Of a DNA stretch of 64,000 nucleotides, positions 45,879-56,462 are shown in pieces. The notes beneath the pieces were generated by a model, which had not been told where the DNA came from, made no database searches, and saw only the letters and a program-made list of their open reading frames with translations. The stretch is from Leptidea sinapis (Eukaryota; Arthropoda; Insecta; Lepidoptera; Pieridae): the NCBI RefSeq assembly GCF_905404315.1, contig NC_066280.1, positions 10,363,001 to 10,427,000 on the forward strand, in the 5' to 3' direction. The position numbers and the translations under genes are program-made. How positions within the stretch are numbered: position 1 is the first letter of the stretch; each line of letters opens with the position of its first letter.

Positions 45879-46262
45879 CTTAGATTAAGGATTGGTCTCC
45901 GCTGTGCTACAACTAGATACCACACTACCTAAAAACAATAGCTTTTTTATTACGGCAACTATTAATCAAATAACTAAATCATAATGCTTAGTGCGTGGCA
46001 TCTTGACACTCAATGGCATCTTTCACATTTTGTAACATACGCTTCGTGTTATTTTACATTGAAATTAATAAAATACACAATATTTACTGATGATATGTGA
46101 TGCCAGTGTGGTTCTTATTTCTTGTAGTATTATTTTTACAAAGTTTGACTACGCAACCTGGCATTTTAGTTGCAATTATTAGCAAACATGTGGCACGTCA
46201 ACGTCACACATTGTTCGAGACTAGCTCGAGTTCGCCCACTTGGGTGTAGTATAAGTCGCCGC
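45879..46262 (+). mobile_element. Repeat F, DNA transposon-like
   Basis: The left end CTTAGATTAAGGATTGGTCT and TCCGCTGTGCTACAACTAGA is mirrored by the right end of the copy at 56150-56291, so the family has terminal inverted repeats of about 40 bp. This copy lacks the right end. No transposase frame. Confidence 0.65.
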
Positions 46263-46424
46263 ATTTTGCTGACTCCATATTTTAGTTCTAAATCCGATTG
46301 CCCATTTAACTAGCTTCGTTTATTCAATCTAGGTATTGAATTCATATCTCGTCTATGCCACAACGGTACAGTATTGGCAATGGAACCATCAATGATAGGA
46401 AATAAGACAGACTTTATTTTTTAC

Positions 46425-47010
46425 AAGTTGATGCCCGCGACTTCGTCCGCGTAGGTAAAGGGTTCTTAAAAATAATAAGCAAGTTTGTAATTGATAATAA
46501 TCTCATGTCCTATTCCAGTTCCGGTTCCGGTTTTCGCTCCCGTTTTCATGATATTATATGAATGGATAATTCAATCAATCATATCAATCCAAAAGACTGA
46601 GACTCAGTCTCGTGCCAGATTTTGGCGAATCAACATGTCCTGAGGATTCCTCGTGTAGAGGCGGAACACGTGTTGAAATGTTCAAAGACAAATATTGGCG
46701 GAATTAAAACTAAAGAAAACTCAAAACAATTGGATAATTATGCATTTCCGCAAAGTAACGCCTACTTCAATAAAATTTATATTATATGAATCTTATTTCG
46801 AAGAAGTTTTCTATGGCAAACTAAACCTTCTATAGCTCATCGATGTGAATTTCAAATTTCACAATACCGGCGGGAACCATGAACGTTTCCGGGATAAAAT
46901 GTAGCCTATGTCCATTCCATCCTATGTCTTCCAGTCTATCGCTGTACCAAATCTCATCAAAATTGGTTCTGTAGCTCCGGCGTAAAAGCGTAACAAACAA
47001 ACTTAGATTC
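46425..47010 (+). repeat. Common Lepidoptera dispersed repeat
   Basis: It opens with GATGCCCGCGACTTCGTCCG and ends with GGGATAAAATGTAGCCTATG, AAATTGGTTCTGTAGCTCCG and CGTAAAAGCGTAACAAACAA. A related end occurs inside the palindrome arms (10834-10935). Confidence 0.6.
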
Positions 47011-47016
47011 ACATTT

Positions 47017-47290
47017 CTAGATTATGGGTACCATAACGGCGCCTATTTCTACCGTGAAGCAGTTGTGTGTAAACATGATTGTGTTTCGGTCTGAAGTAGC
47101 TAGTGAAATTATTGGGAAAATAAGATTTAACATCTCATGTCTCAAGGTGACGAGCAAAGTTGTAGTGCCACTCATAATTTTTCGGTTTTTCAATAATCCC
47201 GAGCAGCACAGCATAATGTGTGAAACGTGGCAATTACCATCAGCTGATAGTCCTGTTCATCTCATCCCTTATTTTCATTAAAAAAAAAAA
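47017..47290 (+). repeat. SINE-A, slightly 5' truncated
   Basis: It begins CTAGATTATGGGTACCAT and ends TTATTTTCATTAAAAAAAA. Confidence 0.88.
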
Positions 47291-47369
47291 CATTTATAAT
47301 ATTAGTAGGGATAAGAATAACTTCTAATATTCAAAGAAAACAAATCTTATCATTATATTTACAATACTA

Positions 47370-47770
47370 TGACTACATAAAATTAAAACTATCATTACGA
47401 GGAAGCGTACCAAGAATACTGGCAGCATTACCGCGTTGGATAGCAAGGCTGATCCGTTGACCGATATAACTGCCAGCGCTTTGGTTTCCAGTAGCCTTAT
47501 TAAGGCGCGAAGATAGTATTTTGAACATTCTCCCGGGCCAAGTGTCGCGGCACAAAGATGTGATACTCACTGAGATCAACATATTTGCGACGCTTGCCGT
47601 CTTCTGCAGTCGAAGCAGCAGCCCCAACACAAACTAACGTAACTTGAACATGAGAAGGAGCCAGAGTGTCGACGCAAGTCGCTTCCAAGACCAGCGCCCT
47701 TCCCCGAATAAAACTTGTAATACCAAGTAATAAATACGATGTTGTCATTTTGTATTCCAATGTTCAACAC
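47370..47770 (-). mobile_element. LINE-P fragment, protein C-terminus
   Basis: Two overlapping - strand frames give CVDTLAPSHVQVT, AAASTAEDGKRRKYVDLSEY, then after a frameshift LNKATGNQSAGSYIGQRISL and AIQRGNAASILGTLP. This pattern is a conserved region after the RT of one group of invertebrate LINEs. The copy is 5' truncated and frameshifted near 47520-47580. Exact clade not fixed. Confidence 0.65.
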
Positions 47771-48077
47771 ACACACCACTCGCAAGTTCAATTGAATTTC
47801 TCGAATTACTGTCGACTTCTCGGATAAAATTTTATGTAAGGGCTACTCTCCAATTCTGTTACCGACTTAAGCCTGAATACATTACGAATATGATCCCAGC
47901 CCAACACGTTCCACTTAACAATTTACCCGGCTTGTTTTGATCCAGTTTTATTCTTTGCATTTGATTGACTTTTACTACTGAGCAAATAGTTAAGGCATTC
48001 TATCAGCCTTGAGGGTAACAACTTAAATTATTGTTTGATAAATTCATTAAAATTTTAATTGGAAAACAATATTTTAT

Positions 48078-48365
48078 GTACGATGCGGTCAAGTCAATTT
48101 CCTAATACGCAAATATTGGGGTTGAGCAGGTTATCAATTGTAAAGTAGATCCTGTAGATGAAGCCACAACCTGAGAGTTGAACAAAGCATACAAGATTTT
48201 ATGACGATACGTCATTCGAACGGTTAGCTCAGCTGGGAGAGCACTGACACGGAACGTCCTGGGTTCGAGTCCCGCATTGTTCATAAAATTTTGTTTTCAA
48301 ATTTTATTTGTGTATTAATCCCCAAAGTGAGGGTTATCACTTTAAAAACGTAAGAAATGCTTTAT
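48078..48365 (+). repeat. tRNA-like repeat (SINE-C), copy 3
   Basis: It shares with 22447-22665 the leader (GTCAATTTCCTAATACGCAA, TATTGGGGTTGAGCAGGTTA) and the trailing block. The tRNA-like core is 48218-48282, with acceptor ends GAACGGT and ATTGTTC that can pair fully, but its anticodon arm is shortened. Confidence 0.75.
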
Positions 48366-48402
48366 ATAATTTATTTAAATAAAATAAAAACTTCGTTTAA
48401 AA

Positions 48403-48860
48403 AAACTGACTTCAAAAACTGAAAAGTATCAATAATAATCTTTTCAGTTTTTGAAGTCGGTTTTTGTAAACGTATTTTGTTTCAGTTAATAATAATATAT
48501 AATCAAACTGGATGAAAACTCCTAAAAAACGGTACACAAAACATAATTATATCATCCACGTTAACACAAATTTTCATAAATTGAAAACTACTGGGCCAAA
48601 CAATGTAAAATTTTTATGGGACCAAATGGCATCTATTGCGCATCGAACTAAAGAAGAATTACGTAAATTGGATCATCAATCTCAGTGTAATCGGTGTACA
48701 TACATAAAAAAATACCGTTCGAATTGAAAACCTCCTCCTTTTTGAAGTCGGTTTAAAACACTTTTAAAGGATTAAAACGCGTGTAATTGTAACTGTTTTT
48801 ACATTAGATTTTTGCGTAAAAGTTACATTTTTTTTTTATTTTAGTTGAACCGACTGCAGA
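48403..48860 (-). repeat. Repeat C copy with terminal hairpin
   Basis: This is inverted relative to 26265-26705. At its left end CTGACTTCAAAAACTGAAAAG-type text and its mirror CTTTTCAGTTTTTGAAGTCG form a hairpin of about 25 bp (48409-48472). The right end has GAAGTCGGTTTAAAACACTT and GAACCGACTG. A frame at 48512-48727 is repeat-derived. Confidence 0.65.
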
Positions 48861-49529
48861 TGAAATGACTCAAAGATAATGTTTGTCGCAGTTGTCATTA
48901 TGAAGCGCCATTATCGCCTCGGTGGTGGTATTTGCTATAGACAGATTAAATAATTTATACGTCTAGATAGAGCCTCTGTCTGCTAGACATCCGATGAAAC
49001 AGGTTTATTACTTTAGTGTGCTTGACAAGCTCCGTCTTATACTCGCGATTTGTATGTCAGTTTGTGTTAGTGTGAGGTTAACTATCAACCTCAATTGTTC
49101 CCAATATTCAGTCTATCTCTTATTTGAGATAAAAATCTTAACTATCGTTGAATTTTCTGTCCCATTAAACTTATCGACGGCAACTCACCTTATCCGTACA
49201 CGCTGTCTGTCACTGGGACGACGTATAGCTTACCAGCGATAGAAGTTTGTATGGAAATTGAAAATCACGCGTCGCAATATAAGACGATAAGAATGACATA
49301 TCGGGTATATTGGGACAGCTTCAGTTTATTGACAGCTAATTACTGACAGTAGAAGGTAGTAATTTATATCTATCTGTAGATAGTATATTGGGAACGGCCG
49401 TAAATGATTTAAGATTCAGAAGCTATAAGATGTTTTTTTTTTAAATTAAACATTAAAAAGTGTAACTAGTTAGGAATTTAAAAGTTTTGTATTTAACTGA
49501 TGGAAGAAGTAATACATCAGCAGATTATT

Positions 49530-50235
49530 GAAGTTATACTTCTTTAGGCGCGTTATGAAAAAATTATGAGAGTGACATTTTAAGATGCGCGCGCATCACT
49601 GTAAATCAAAAGTAACACGGTGAAGTTGGTTCCTAGAGTTTTCTGGCGTTTGCGTCATTCATTATTTTATTTTGTTTACTTCGTCCATTTTTTCCTGATG
49701 GTCATCAGGAAAAAATCAAACCTGACAGATGTCCTTGAACATGCATTAAAAATAAAATGGCAATGGGCAGGACATGTGGCTAGGGTCCCAGACCAAAGAT
49801 GGACTCTAAAAGCGACTACATGGAGTGGTCCCTCAGGTAACAGATACCGAGGCAGACCCAAAATGAGGTGGAGTGATGACCTTCTTACAGTGGCAGGTAA
49901 AAACTGGCTAGAGAAAGCAAAAAATAGAGAGTTGTGGAAGAACATGGAGGAGGCATATACCCGGATGGGATCAAGATAAAGATAAGTAATAACATTAGTT
50001 TAAGGAATATTTTTAAGTTACAAACACATTAAAATATGTAATCTATAACTCTTGAATAAATATGCTTAGTATTATTATTATTATTACTTCGTCCATTATT
50101 TGGACAGTCAAATTGTCAAAGCCATCTTTTCAAGATTTATACAAATATGCTCTTTCTAAAAACGAATAATAGCACGAGGAATAAATAAATCATTTTAATG
50201 ATATTTGCTTCGTTAGGCCAAAGAAGTATAACTTC
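49530..50235 (-). mobile_element. MITE-B copy split by a LINE
   Basis: Ends GAAGTTATACTTCTTTAGGC and CCAAAGAAGTATAACTTC. Removing 49690-50083 plus one copy of the duplicated 14 bp restores a normal MITE-B. Confidence 0.85.
49690..50083 (+). mobile_element. 5'-truncated LINE with 14-bp target duplication
   Basis: TTACTTCGTCCATT at 49676-49689 is repeated exactly at 50084-50097. The insert reads on + KIKWQWAGHVARVPDQRWTL, RYRGRPKMRWSDDLLTVAGK and NWLEKAKNRELWKNMEEAYT to a stop at 49977, an RTE-like C-terminal tail, then a 3' UTR ending in ATT repeats. The frame is intact, so the insertion is fairly recent. Confidence 0.9.
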
Positions 50236-50335
50236 TTGCGTGCATACATAAGTACACACACTTTTTTATCTACGAGTGATGTTTAACATCAGCCATATGA
50301 AGAATTGAAATTAATGATAGCAGCAAACATTTCAG

Positions 50336-50582
50336 GTGGTGAACAGTGGTGGCACGGCGAATATGAGTTGCAGTTGGGGCGGATGGCCGTCACCCCGTCT
50401 GGAGTGGCTCCACAACGGAGTGCCAGTTAGCTCGGGCGTATCAGGCGGCCGCGTGCAAGTACAGAGTGGTGGCGGACAGCTGGTGATAGCGGCTGTGACA
50501 CGCGCCGACCGCGGCGTATACCAGTGTATGGCCAGGAACGAGCGGGACTCAGCACAGGCCAGCGCGGAGCTCAGGCTAGGAG
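50336..50582 (+). CDS. Dscam-like: Dscam-like exon, complete Ig4
   Basis: One exon encodes the whole fourth Ig domain. The acceptor ATTTCAG ends at 50335 and the donor GTAGCT starts at 50583. It enters in phase 0 and leaves in phase 1. The sequence opens with VVNSGGTANMSC, a start highly characteristic of Dscam Ig4, then has LEWLHNGVPV, and ends with DRGVYQCMARNERDSAQASA followed by ELRLG. Both Ig cysteines and the tryptophan are present. This is the clearest single piece of evidence for the family. Reading on past the donor, as the raw open frame does to 50659, would add intron sequence. Confidence 0.93.
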
Positions 50583-51298
50583 GTAGCTCTTGCTGTGATA
50601 GTTCACACATAAAGCTTAATAACCACAAATCTATATCAATAGCTAATATTTCTAAATAGGAAAATGTATAAAAAATGAAGTTCCCGTTACAGACATCATC
50701 ATACTCGCATAAAACCTATTTCATGTAGCAATAGCTATGATATGGTGTGCTTCTGTTTATGCAATAAGCTCCTTAATTGGGTAAAATTCCTGAGTGCTAC
50801 TCCAATGATGTCACTGTCCAAATCGAGTTCAAAATTCAAAATACGCAGCTTGAACTTAAAAAGTGTTTACATTGCTGCCTTTTGACCAATATTATTTTAA
50901 ACGACTGGAGTAAACGCAGAAATGTATAGGCGTAGTAGTAGTCGACGCTTATTATGGTGTCATTTGTGACATCTGCCATATTTTGTATGACGTGCATTGT
51001 CTATAAGGTTCTCAACGTGGGCGTTTGAGACTTTCGGGGGGGGCAGTAGAAGACCCAGAGAAAATTAGGGGGCATTGAGATGGCGCAGATGGGGCGTGGG
51101 TAGATTAAAAAAATATAGTCTAAAAAGGCAAAAAAGTACACGAAAATTCTCTAGAAAAAAACATATTCTTAAAGTGGGCAGTGAGCAAAATAAGGTTGAG
51201 AAACTATGAACTCTATATGTATAGAACGTTATTGGTAGAAATGAATAGTTTGTTGAGGCCCTCCAACAATTACTTATCGAGAGCTTGTATTGAGTTTG
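50583..51298. other. Intron sequence, no recognised element
   Basis: No shared repeats seen. A G-run (GGGGGGGG near 51036) is the only low-complexity feature. Confidence 0.4.
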
Positions 51299-51401
51299 TG
51301 TTTTCTTATGAAAATAAGGGATGAGACGAGCAGGACGTTCAGCTGATGGTAACTGATACGCCCTGCCTGTTACAATGCAGCGCCGCTCAAGATTCTTGTA
51401 G

Positions 51402-51570
51402 AACCTCACGTACTACAAAGGTGTGGAAAGAACTTCCTTGTGCGATGTTTCCGGGACGATACGACATGGGTACCTTCAAAAAAAGCTCGTACACCTTCCT
51501 TAAAGGCCGGCAACGCTCCTGTGATTCCTCTGGTGTTGCAAGAGATTGTGGGCGGCGGTGATCACTAAAC
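51402..51570 (+). mobile_element. LINE-J 3' scrap
   Basis: CACGTACTACAAAGGTGTGG to GTGGGCGGCGGTGATCACTA follows 55010-55170 closely; it can be read as [20 protein letters not shown]. Confidence 0.85.
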
Positions 51571-51790
51571 AGCAGTCGGTTTAACTAAAATAAAAATAAA
51601 AATGTAACTTTTACGCAAAAATCTTTTGTAAAAACAGTTACATTACACGCGTTTTAATCCTTAAAAATTGTTTTTAACCGACTTCAAAAAAGAGGAGGTT
51701 CTCAAATCGAACGGTATTTTTTTATGTATGTACACCGATTACACTGAGATTTATGATCCAATTTACGTACTTTAGTTCGATCGATAAAAG
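51566..51790 (+). repeat. Repeat C, part
   Basis: CAGTCGGTTTAACTAAAATA, AACTTTTACGCAAAAATCTT and TTTTAACCGACTTCAAAAAA match the inverse of the right end of 48403-48860. Confidence 0.65.
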
Positions 51791-52029
51791 TCAATCAATA
51801 TCAGCAAATGCAAAGAATTGTACTTTTCCCGGGGCGTAAAAAGAATAGGGAGTCCCAGGCCCATGGGTGTCGTAAGAGGCGACTAAGGGCTTTTTAGAAG
51901 TGGGAGAGTCACGCTGCCGTCTTTTGACGTCAGCACAATCGGGCCAGGCTCGTCCGGGTTAATTACCACACTCGCACAGAATACCGGCGTGAAGTAGCGG
52001 CCTAGTGCCGCTATGTTTCGCATAGGTTA

Positions 52030-53148
52030 GTGTCGAGGACCGGTGGCCATCTCCCCCCCCTCCACCCGAATATGACAGCGGAACTTAAAAAGATTTTACC
52101 CCAGGAGGGTACCGGCTCTACCAGAGTCGGAGAATCCCTCCCCGAGCACTCTAGCTCGGGCTGCCCTTCGTATTCTGGGGAGGGCACAGAACCGCGCATG
52201 ACCAAGGACAAACGAGGCAGTAACACCACGGCACCCCGCTCCACACTCAACGTGGACTTTTGCAATATCAGGGGAATTCACTCCAATTTAAACGCCGTCC
52301 ACCACCACCTTGAGACGGCGCAGCCGGACTTGTGTTTCCTTACGGAGACGCAGATATCTTGACCTAGCGATACGTCATATTTAACGTACCCCGGGTACAA
52401 AATTGAGCACAATTTTTTGCCTCATGCCGGGGTATGTGTGTACGTTAGGGAGGATATCTGCTGTCGCCGTCTCGGCAATTTTGAGGGTAGGGACCTGTCC
52501 ACTCTCTGGCTCCGCGTAGATTTAGAGGACCCCGTCCGCATCTATGCGTGTGTCTACAGGTCCCATAGTGGTAACGCAGAAACCGATCATCTCATGGCCT
52601 GCTTTCAAGCGGCAATTGGAGACGTGCTTGCACATATCCCCTCCGCTGAAATCGTAGTCTTGGGTGATTTCAACGGGCACAATGCCGAATGGCTTGGATC
52701 ACGTACCACAGACTACGCAGGGCGATCTGTGCATAATTTTGCATTGGCGTATTGGCTGTCCCAATTGGTCGAGTCGCCAACGCTGCTCCCGGATGTGGAT
52801 AGCCACATGCCGTCCTTATTCGATCTTCTGCTGACTACACATCCCGATGGTTACCAGGTCTTTGTCGATGCCCCTCTCGGAACGTCCGACCATTGCCTGG
52901 TCAGGAGTGTAGTGCCTATCCGACGCCAACGTCGCAGACCACCAGCGACCCGCCGCGTTTGGCACTACAAGTCAGCAGATTGGGATAGGATGCGTTCCTT
53001 TTTTGCATCCTACCCTTGGGGCAGGGTTTGTTTCCCTTCGGATGATCCTAGTGCCTGCGCCGTTGCAGTAGCCGATGTGATACTGCAGGGCACGGATATT
53101 TTTATACCAAGCTCTGTAGTACCCATCGGTGGCAGATCACAGCCCTAG
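52030..53148 (+). pseudogene. LINE-J AP-like endonuclease
   Basis: The frame reads LNVDFCNIRGIHSNLNAVHH, LCFLTETQ with the catalytic glutamate, a stop at 52360, then VCVYVREDICCRRLG, IVVLGDFNGHNAEWLGS with the GDFN motif, and APLGTSDHCLV with the SDH motif. All endonuclease motifs are present, so apart from the stop the domain is complete. A second stop follows GGRSQP at 53146. Confidence 0.88.
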
Positions 53149-53263
53149 TTCGATGCGTCAGTTAAAGCAGCATCTGACTGCAAAAAACAGGCGCATCGAG
53201 CTTGGGTTGCGGCGCTGGGCGCAAAGGATCTGAACTGCACAGTTATTAAGAGGAAATACAACC

Positions 53264-54914
53264 GTGCCTCCAGATTTTTTTAAGAGGCAAATCGCCCGTG
53301 CAAAGTCAAAACACGTCGTCATAATCGGCGAGCAGCTTTCCAGTTACCCGACCGGAACACGCAAGTTCTGGTCGTTGTCGAAAGCTGCTCTTGGTAACTT
53401 CAACCAGCCATCCATGCCGCCGTTGCACATGAGGAATGACACCCTGGCCCATACGGCAAAAGAGAAAGCCGATCTCTTGTGCACTCTTTTCGCCTCCAAC
53501 TCGACTCTTGACGACAACGGAAAAACACCGCCGACCATTCCGCGGTGTCAGAGCTCTATGCCTGAAGTACAGTTCAGACAGAAAACTGTTAGGCGAGCTC
53601 TGTTTTCGTTGGACGTCAGGAAGTCGAGCGGGCCGGATGGCATTTTTCCAATCGTGCTTAGAACGTGTGCCCCTGAGTTGACGCCGGTGATAACGCGTTT
53701 ATTCCGGAACTCTTATTCTAAAGGCGTAGTCCCTGACTCATGGAAGTCAGCCCTTGTCCATCCGATCCAAAAAAAAGGAGACAGTTCGGATCCGGCAAAC
53801 TACAGGCCTATTGCTATTACCTCCCTGCTCTCCAAAATCATGGAGCGCATAATTAGCCGTCAGCTCTTAGTATATCTAGAGGGTCACCAGTTGATCAACG
53901 ATCGACAATACGGGTTTCGCCATGGTCGGTCGGCAGGTGATCTTCTCGTATACCTAACACATAGATGGGCAGCGGCTATTGAAAGCAAGGGGGAAGGCCT
54001 CGCAGTTAGCCTGGATATAGCGAAGGCCTTTGATCGTGTATGGCACAAGGCGCTCCTCTCCAAACTTCCATCATTTGGGCTTCCCGAGAGCTTGTGCAAG
54101 TGGACCTCCAGCTTCCTCACTGGGCGCAGCATACAGATCGTTGTCGACGGATATTGCTCGAACCCGAAGCCCGTGAATGGTGGAGTGCCCCAAGGCTGTG
54201 TGCTGTCTCCCACGCTGTTTCTTCTGCTGTCGTCTGCATATCAATGATATGTTGGACACCTCCAACATTCATTGCTATGCAGACGACAGCACTGGTGATG
54301 CCGTATACACTGGCCATGCAGGTCTCTCTCGGGATATCGTCGACCAGTGCCGGGAGAAACTTGTGTCTTCTATCGAGTCCTCTCTTGAGAAGGTCGCGGA
54401 ATGGGGAAAATTGAACCTTGTCCAATTTAACCCCCAGAAGACTCAAGTTTGCGCGTTTACCACTAAAAAAACCCCATTTGTCGTATCACCGCTCTTCGAC
54501 AACACTTCCCTCAAAGCCTCGCCTAGTATCGGAATACTGGGTCTCGAAATCTCGAGCGATTGCCAATTTCGTGGTCATCTGGAAGGCAAAGCCAAATTGG
54601 CTTCAAAGAAACTGGGCGTCATTAATGGAGCACGGCAATACTTCAAGCCGGCCCACATACTAGCGCTCTACAAAGCGCAGGTCCGGCCACACATGGAGTA
54701 TTGCTGTCATCTCTGGTCTGGCGCACCCCAGTATCAGCTCGATCCATTTGACCGCGTGCAACGCAGAGCAGCTCGAATTGTCGGGGACACAGTGCTCTGT
54801 GAACGGCTGGATCACTTGGCGTTGCGTAGAGACGTCGCTTCATTGTGTGTCTTCTACCGCATTTATCACGGGGAGTGTTCCGAAGAGCTGTTTTACCTAA
54901 TTCCTGCCGCCTAA
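53264..54914 (+). pseudogene. LINE-J reverse transcriptase
   Basis: Two frames cover the RT. The first (to 54247) has DVRKSSGPDGIFPIVLRTCA, SWKSALVHPIQKKGDSSDPA, NYRPIAITSLLSKIMERI, YGFRHGRSAGDLLVYLTHRW, SLDIAKAFDRVWH and NGGVPQGCVLSPTLFLL. After a 10-bp insertion the other frame continues HINDMLDTSNIHCYADDSTG, with the catalytic YADD, and runs to a stop at 54912. The C-terminus resumes to CGRR near 55166. Catalytic residues remain, but the enzyme cannot be made in one piece. Confidence 0.9.
54225..54291. repeat. 16-bp inverted repeat at the YADD site
   Basis: TGCTGTCGTCTGCATA (54225-54240) is the exact inverse of TATGCAGACGACAGCA (54276-54291), which encodes YADDS. The left arm includes the frameshifting insertion. 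Confidence 0.9.
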
Positions 54915-55406
54915 TTCCACCTTCGCACGACACGCCACAAGTTAGGATATCATCCTCACCATCTGGATGTGTGGCGGTCCTCCACAGTGCGGTTTTCAAG
55001 GAGCTATCTTCCACGTACTACAAAGCTGTGGAATGAGCTTCCTTGTGCGGTGTTTCCGGGACGATACGACATGGGTACCTTCAAAAAAAGCGCGTACACC
55101 TTTCTTAAAAGCCGGCAACGCTCCTGTGATTCCTCTGCTGTTGCAAGAGATTGTGGGCGGCGGTGATCACTTAACAACAGGTGACCCGTACGCTCATTTG
55201 TCCTCCTATTCCATAAAAAAAAACAACAGGTGACCCGTACGCTCGTTTGTCCTCCTAATTCATAAAAAAAAAACTCAAAAATTCTGAGCGGCACTACAAT
55301 TGCGCTCGTCACCTTGTGACATAAGATGTTAAGTCTCATTTGCCTAGTAATTTCACTTGTATTGAGGAATAGGGGTAGCTTATATAGCAGTATATTGTCA
55401 TCACAG

Positions 55407-55560
55407 ATACCGCTCCCGAGCTGCAGTACACATTCATTGAGCAAGTTCTCCGGCCCGGCCAGGTCGTGACACTCAAGTGCTCGGCTGCAGGCTCGCCACC
55501 TCCGCATTTCAGCTGGCTGTTGGATGGTCAGCCGCTCAACACGATGGCGAGAGGACACAG
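55407..55560 (+). CDS. Dscam-like: Dscam-like exon, first half of Ig5
   Basis: This exon encodes the N-terminal half of Ig5. The acceptor GTCATCACAG ends at 55406 and the donor GTTTCT starts at 55561. It enters in phase 1 and leaves in phase 2. The peptide includes PELQYTFIEQVLRPGQ, VTLKCSAAGSPPPHFSWLL and DGQPLN, matching Dscam Ig5 closely. A SINE fragment ends about 40 bp upstream of the acceptor and a whole LINE lies just beyond it, so the splice-site region is bounded by inserted DNA. An open - strand frame over this exon (55004-55606) is only a shadow. Confidence 0.93.
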
Positions 55561-55722
55561 GTTTCTGTTTGATGTTACACTTCTTAATACATGAAGTTTT
55601 AAACAATCAAATGTTTATTATATTATGAATTGATGAAGTAGCAGTCGAATGTCTATATACAAGTAAGTCGGATCGCACACCAGACAATTGTTGTCGCGTG
55701 CAAAAATTGTGGTGCCATTTTT

Positions 55723-56060
55723 GAAGTTATACTTCTTTAGGAGCGTCAGGAAACTATGATGAAAGTGAAATTTTAAGATGCGCGCGCATCACTGTAACAC
55801 TAAAGTAACAGGGTGAAGTTGGTTCCAAAAATTCTCTGACATTTGCGACATTCGTTATTTTATTTTTTGGTTTCTTCGTCCATTATTAGGACAGGCAAAG
55901 GGTTCAAGCCCATACAGCTGTATTCATTATTTAATAATTAATTTTCAAAGCCATCGTTGCAAGATTTTTACAACATTGTTCTTTCTACAAACGTAGAATA
56001 GCAGTAGGAATAAATAATTTTAAGAGTTTTTACTCTGTTACGCCAAAGAAGTATAACTTA
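55723..56060 (-). mobile_element. MITE-B copy
   Basis: Ends TTGAAGTTATACTTCTTTAG and CCAAAGAAGTATAACTT, with the usual interior (GATGCGCGCGCATCACTGTA). Confidence 0.8.
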
Positions 56061-56149
56061 TTTCGTGCACACACACACAATCTTTTTTACTGTGGGACAA
56101 CCGAAACTCAAAAATTATTACTAACAAAATTTGACATAATATGACATTC

Positions 56150-56291
56150 TGACACGTCAACGTTACACATTGTTCGCCACGAGACCACACGAGACTGGCT
56201 CGAGTACGCCTACGGGCGTAGTTTAGCCGCACTTTATGACTATGTCTGCGCTATCTAGTTGGAGCGCAGCGGAGCCCAATCATTAATCTAA
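56150..56291. mobile_element. Repeat F, right end
   Basis: CGTCAACGTTACACATTGTT leads to CTAGTTGGAGCGCAGCGGAG and CCCAATCATTAATCTAAG, the inverse of the family's left end. Confidence 0.7.
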
Positions 56292-56462
56292 GACGAACAT
56301 GTACAAATGACTTACAATTTGCACGCAATTAAGATAGGCTTCCAATAATGTTGAATGTTCCAAATACAGCAACGCTTCGCACAATCAAGCACTCTCAAAA
56401 GTACATCGCAGAAGTGGCAAAAAATTTGCATGTGTTTTTTGTTTAAGTTGAAATTTTATTAA

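Larger units (their letters stand above)
51832..55270 (+). mobile_element. LINE-J, near full-length, inactive
   Basis: This is a 3.4-kb non-LTR retrotransposon. It has a 5' region (GGGAGTCCCAGGCCCATGGG, AGTAGCGGCCTAGTGCCGCT), an endonuclease-RT frame from about 52030 to 55166, and a 3' end that is duplicated (49-bp units 55173-55221 and 55222-55270). The frame is broken by stops at 52360, 53146 and 54912, a frameshift between 53149 and 53264, and a 10-bp insertion at about 54226-54236. No separate ORF1 was found. RT motifs place it in the APE-type group near Jockey/R1/I; the clade was not resolved. It lies in the sense direction in the Ig4-Ig5 intron. Confidence 0.88.
51299..55366 (-). repeat. 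SINE-A copy split by 3.9 kb of insertions
   Basis: Inverted SINE-A runs 51299-51401 (TTATGAAAATAAGGGATGAG to GATTCTTGTAGAACC) and resumes at 55271 (CTCAAAAATTCTGAGCGGCA to TTTGCCTAGTAATTTCACTT). The break falls in the run of C and A between the two halves. Between them lie a LINE-J scrap, part of repeat C and the long LINE-J. Confidence 0.75.
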
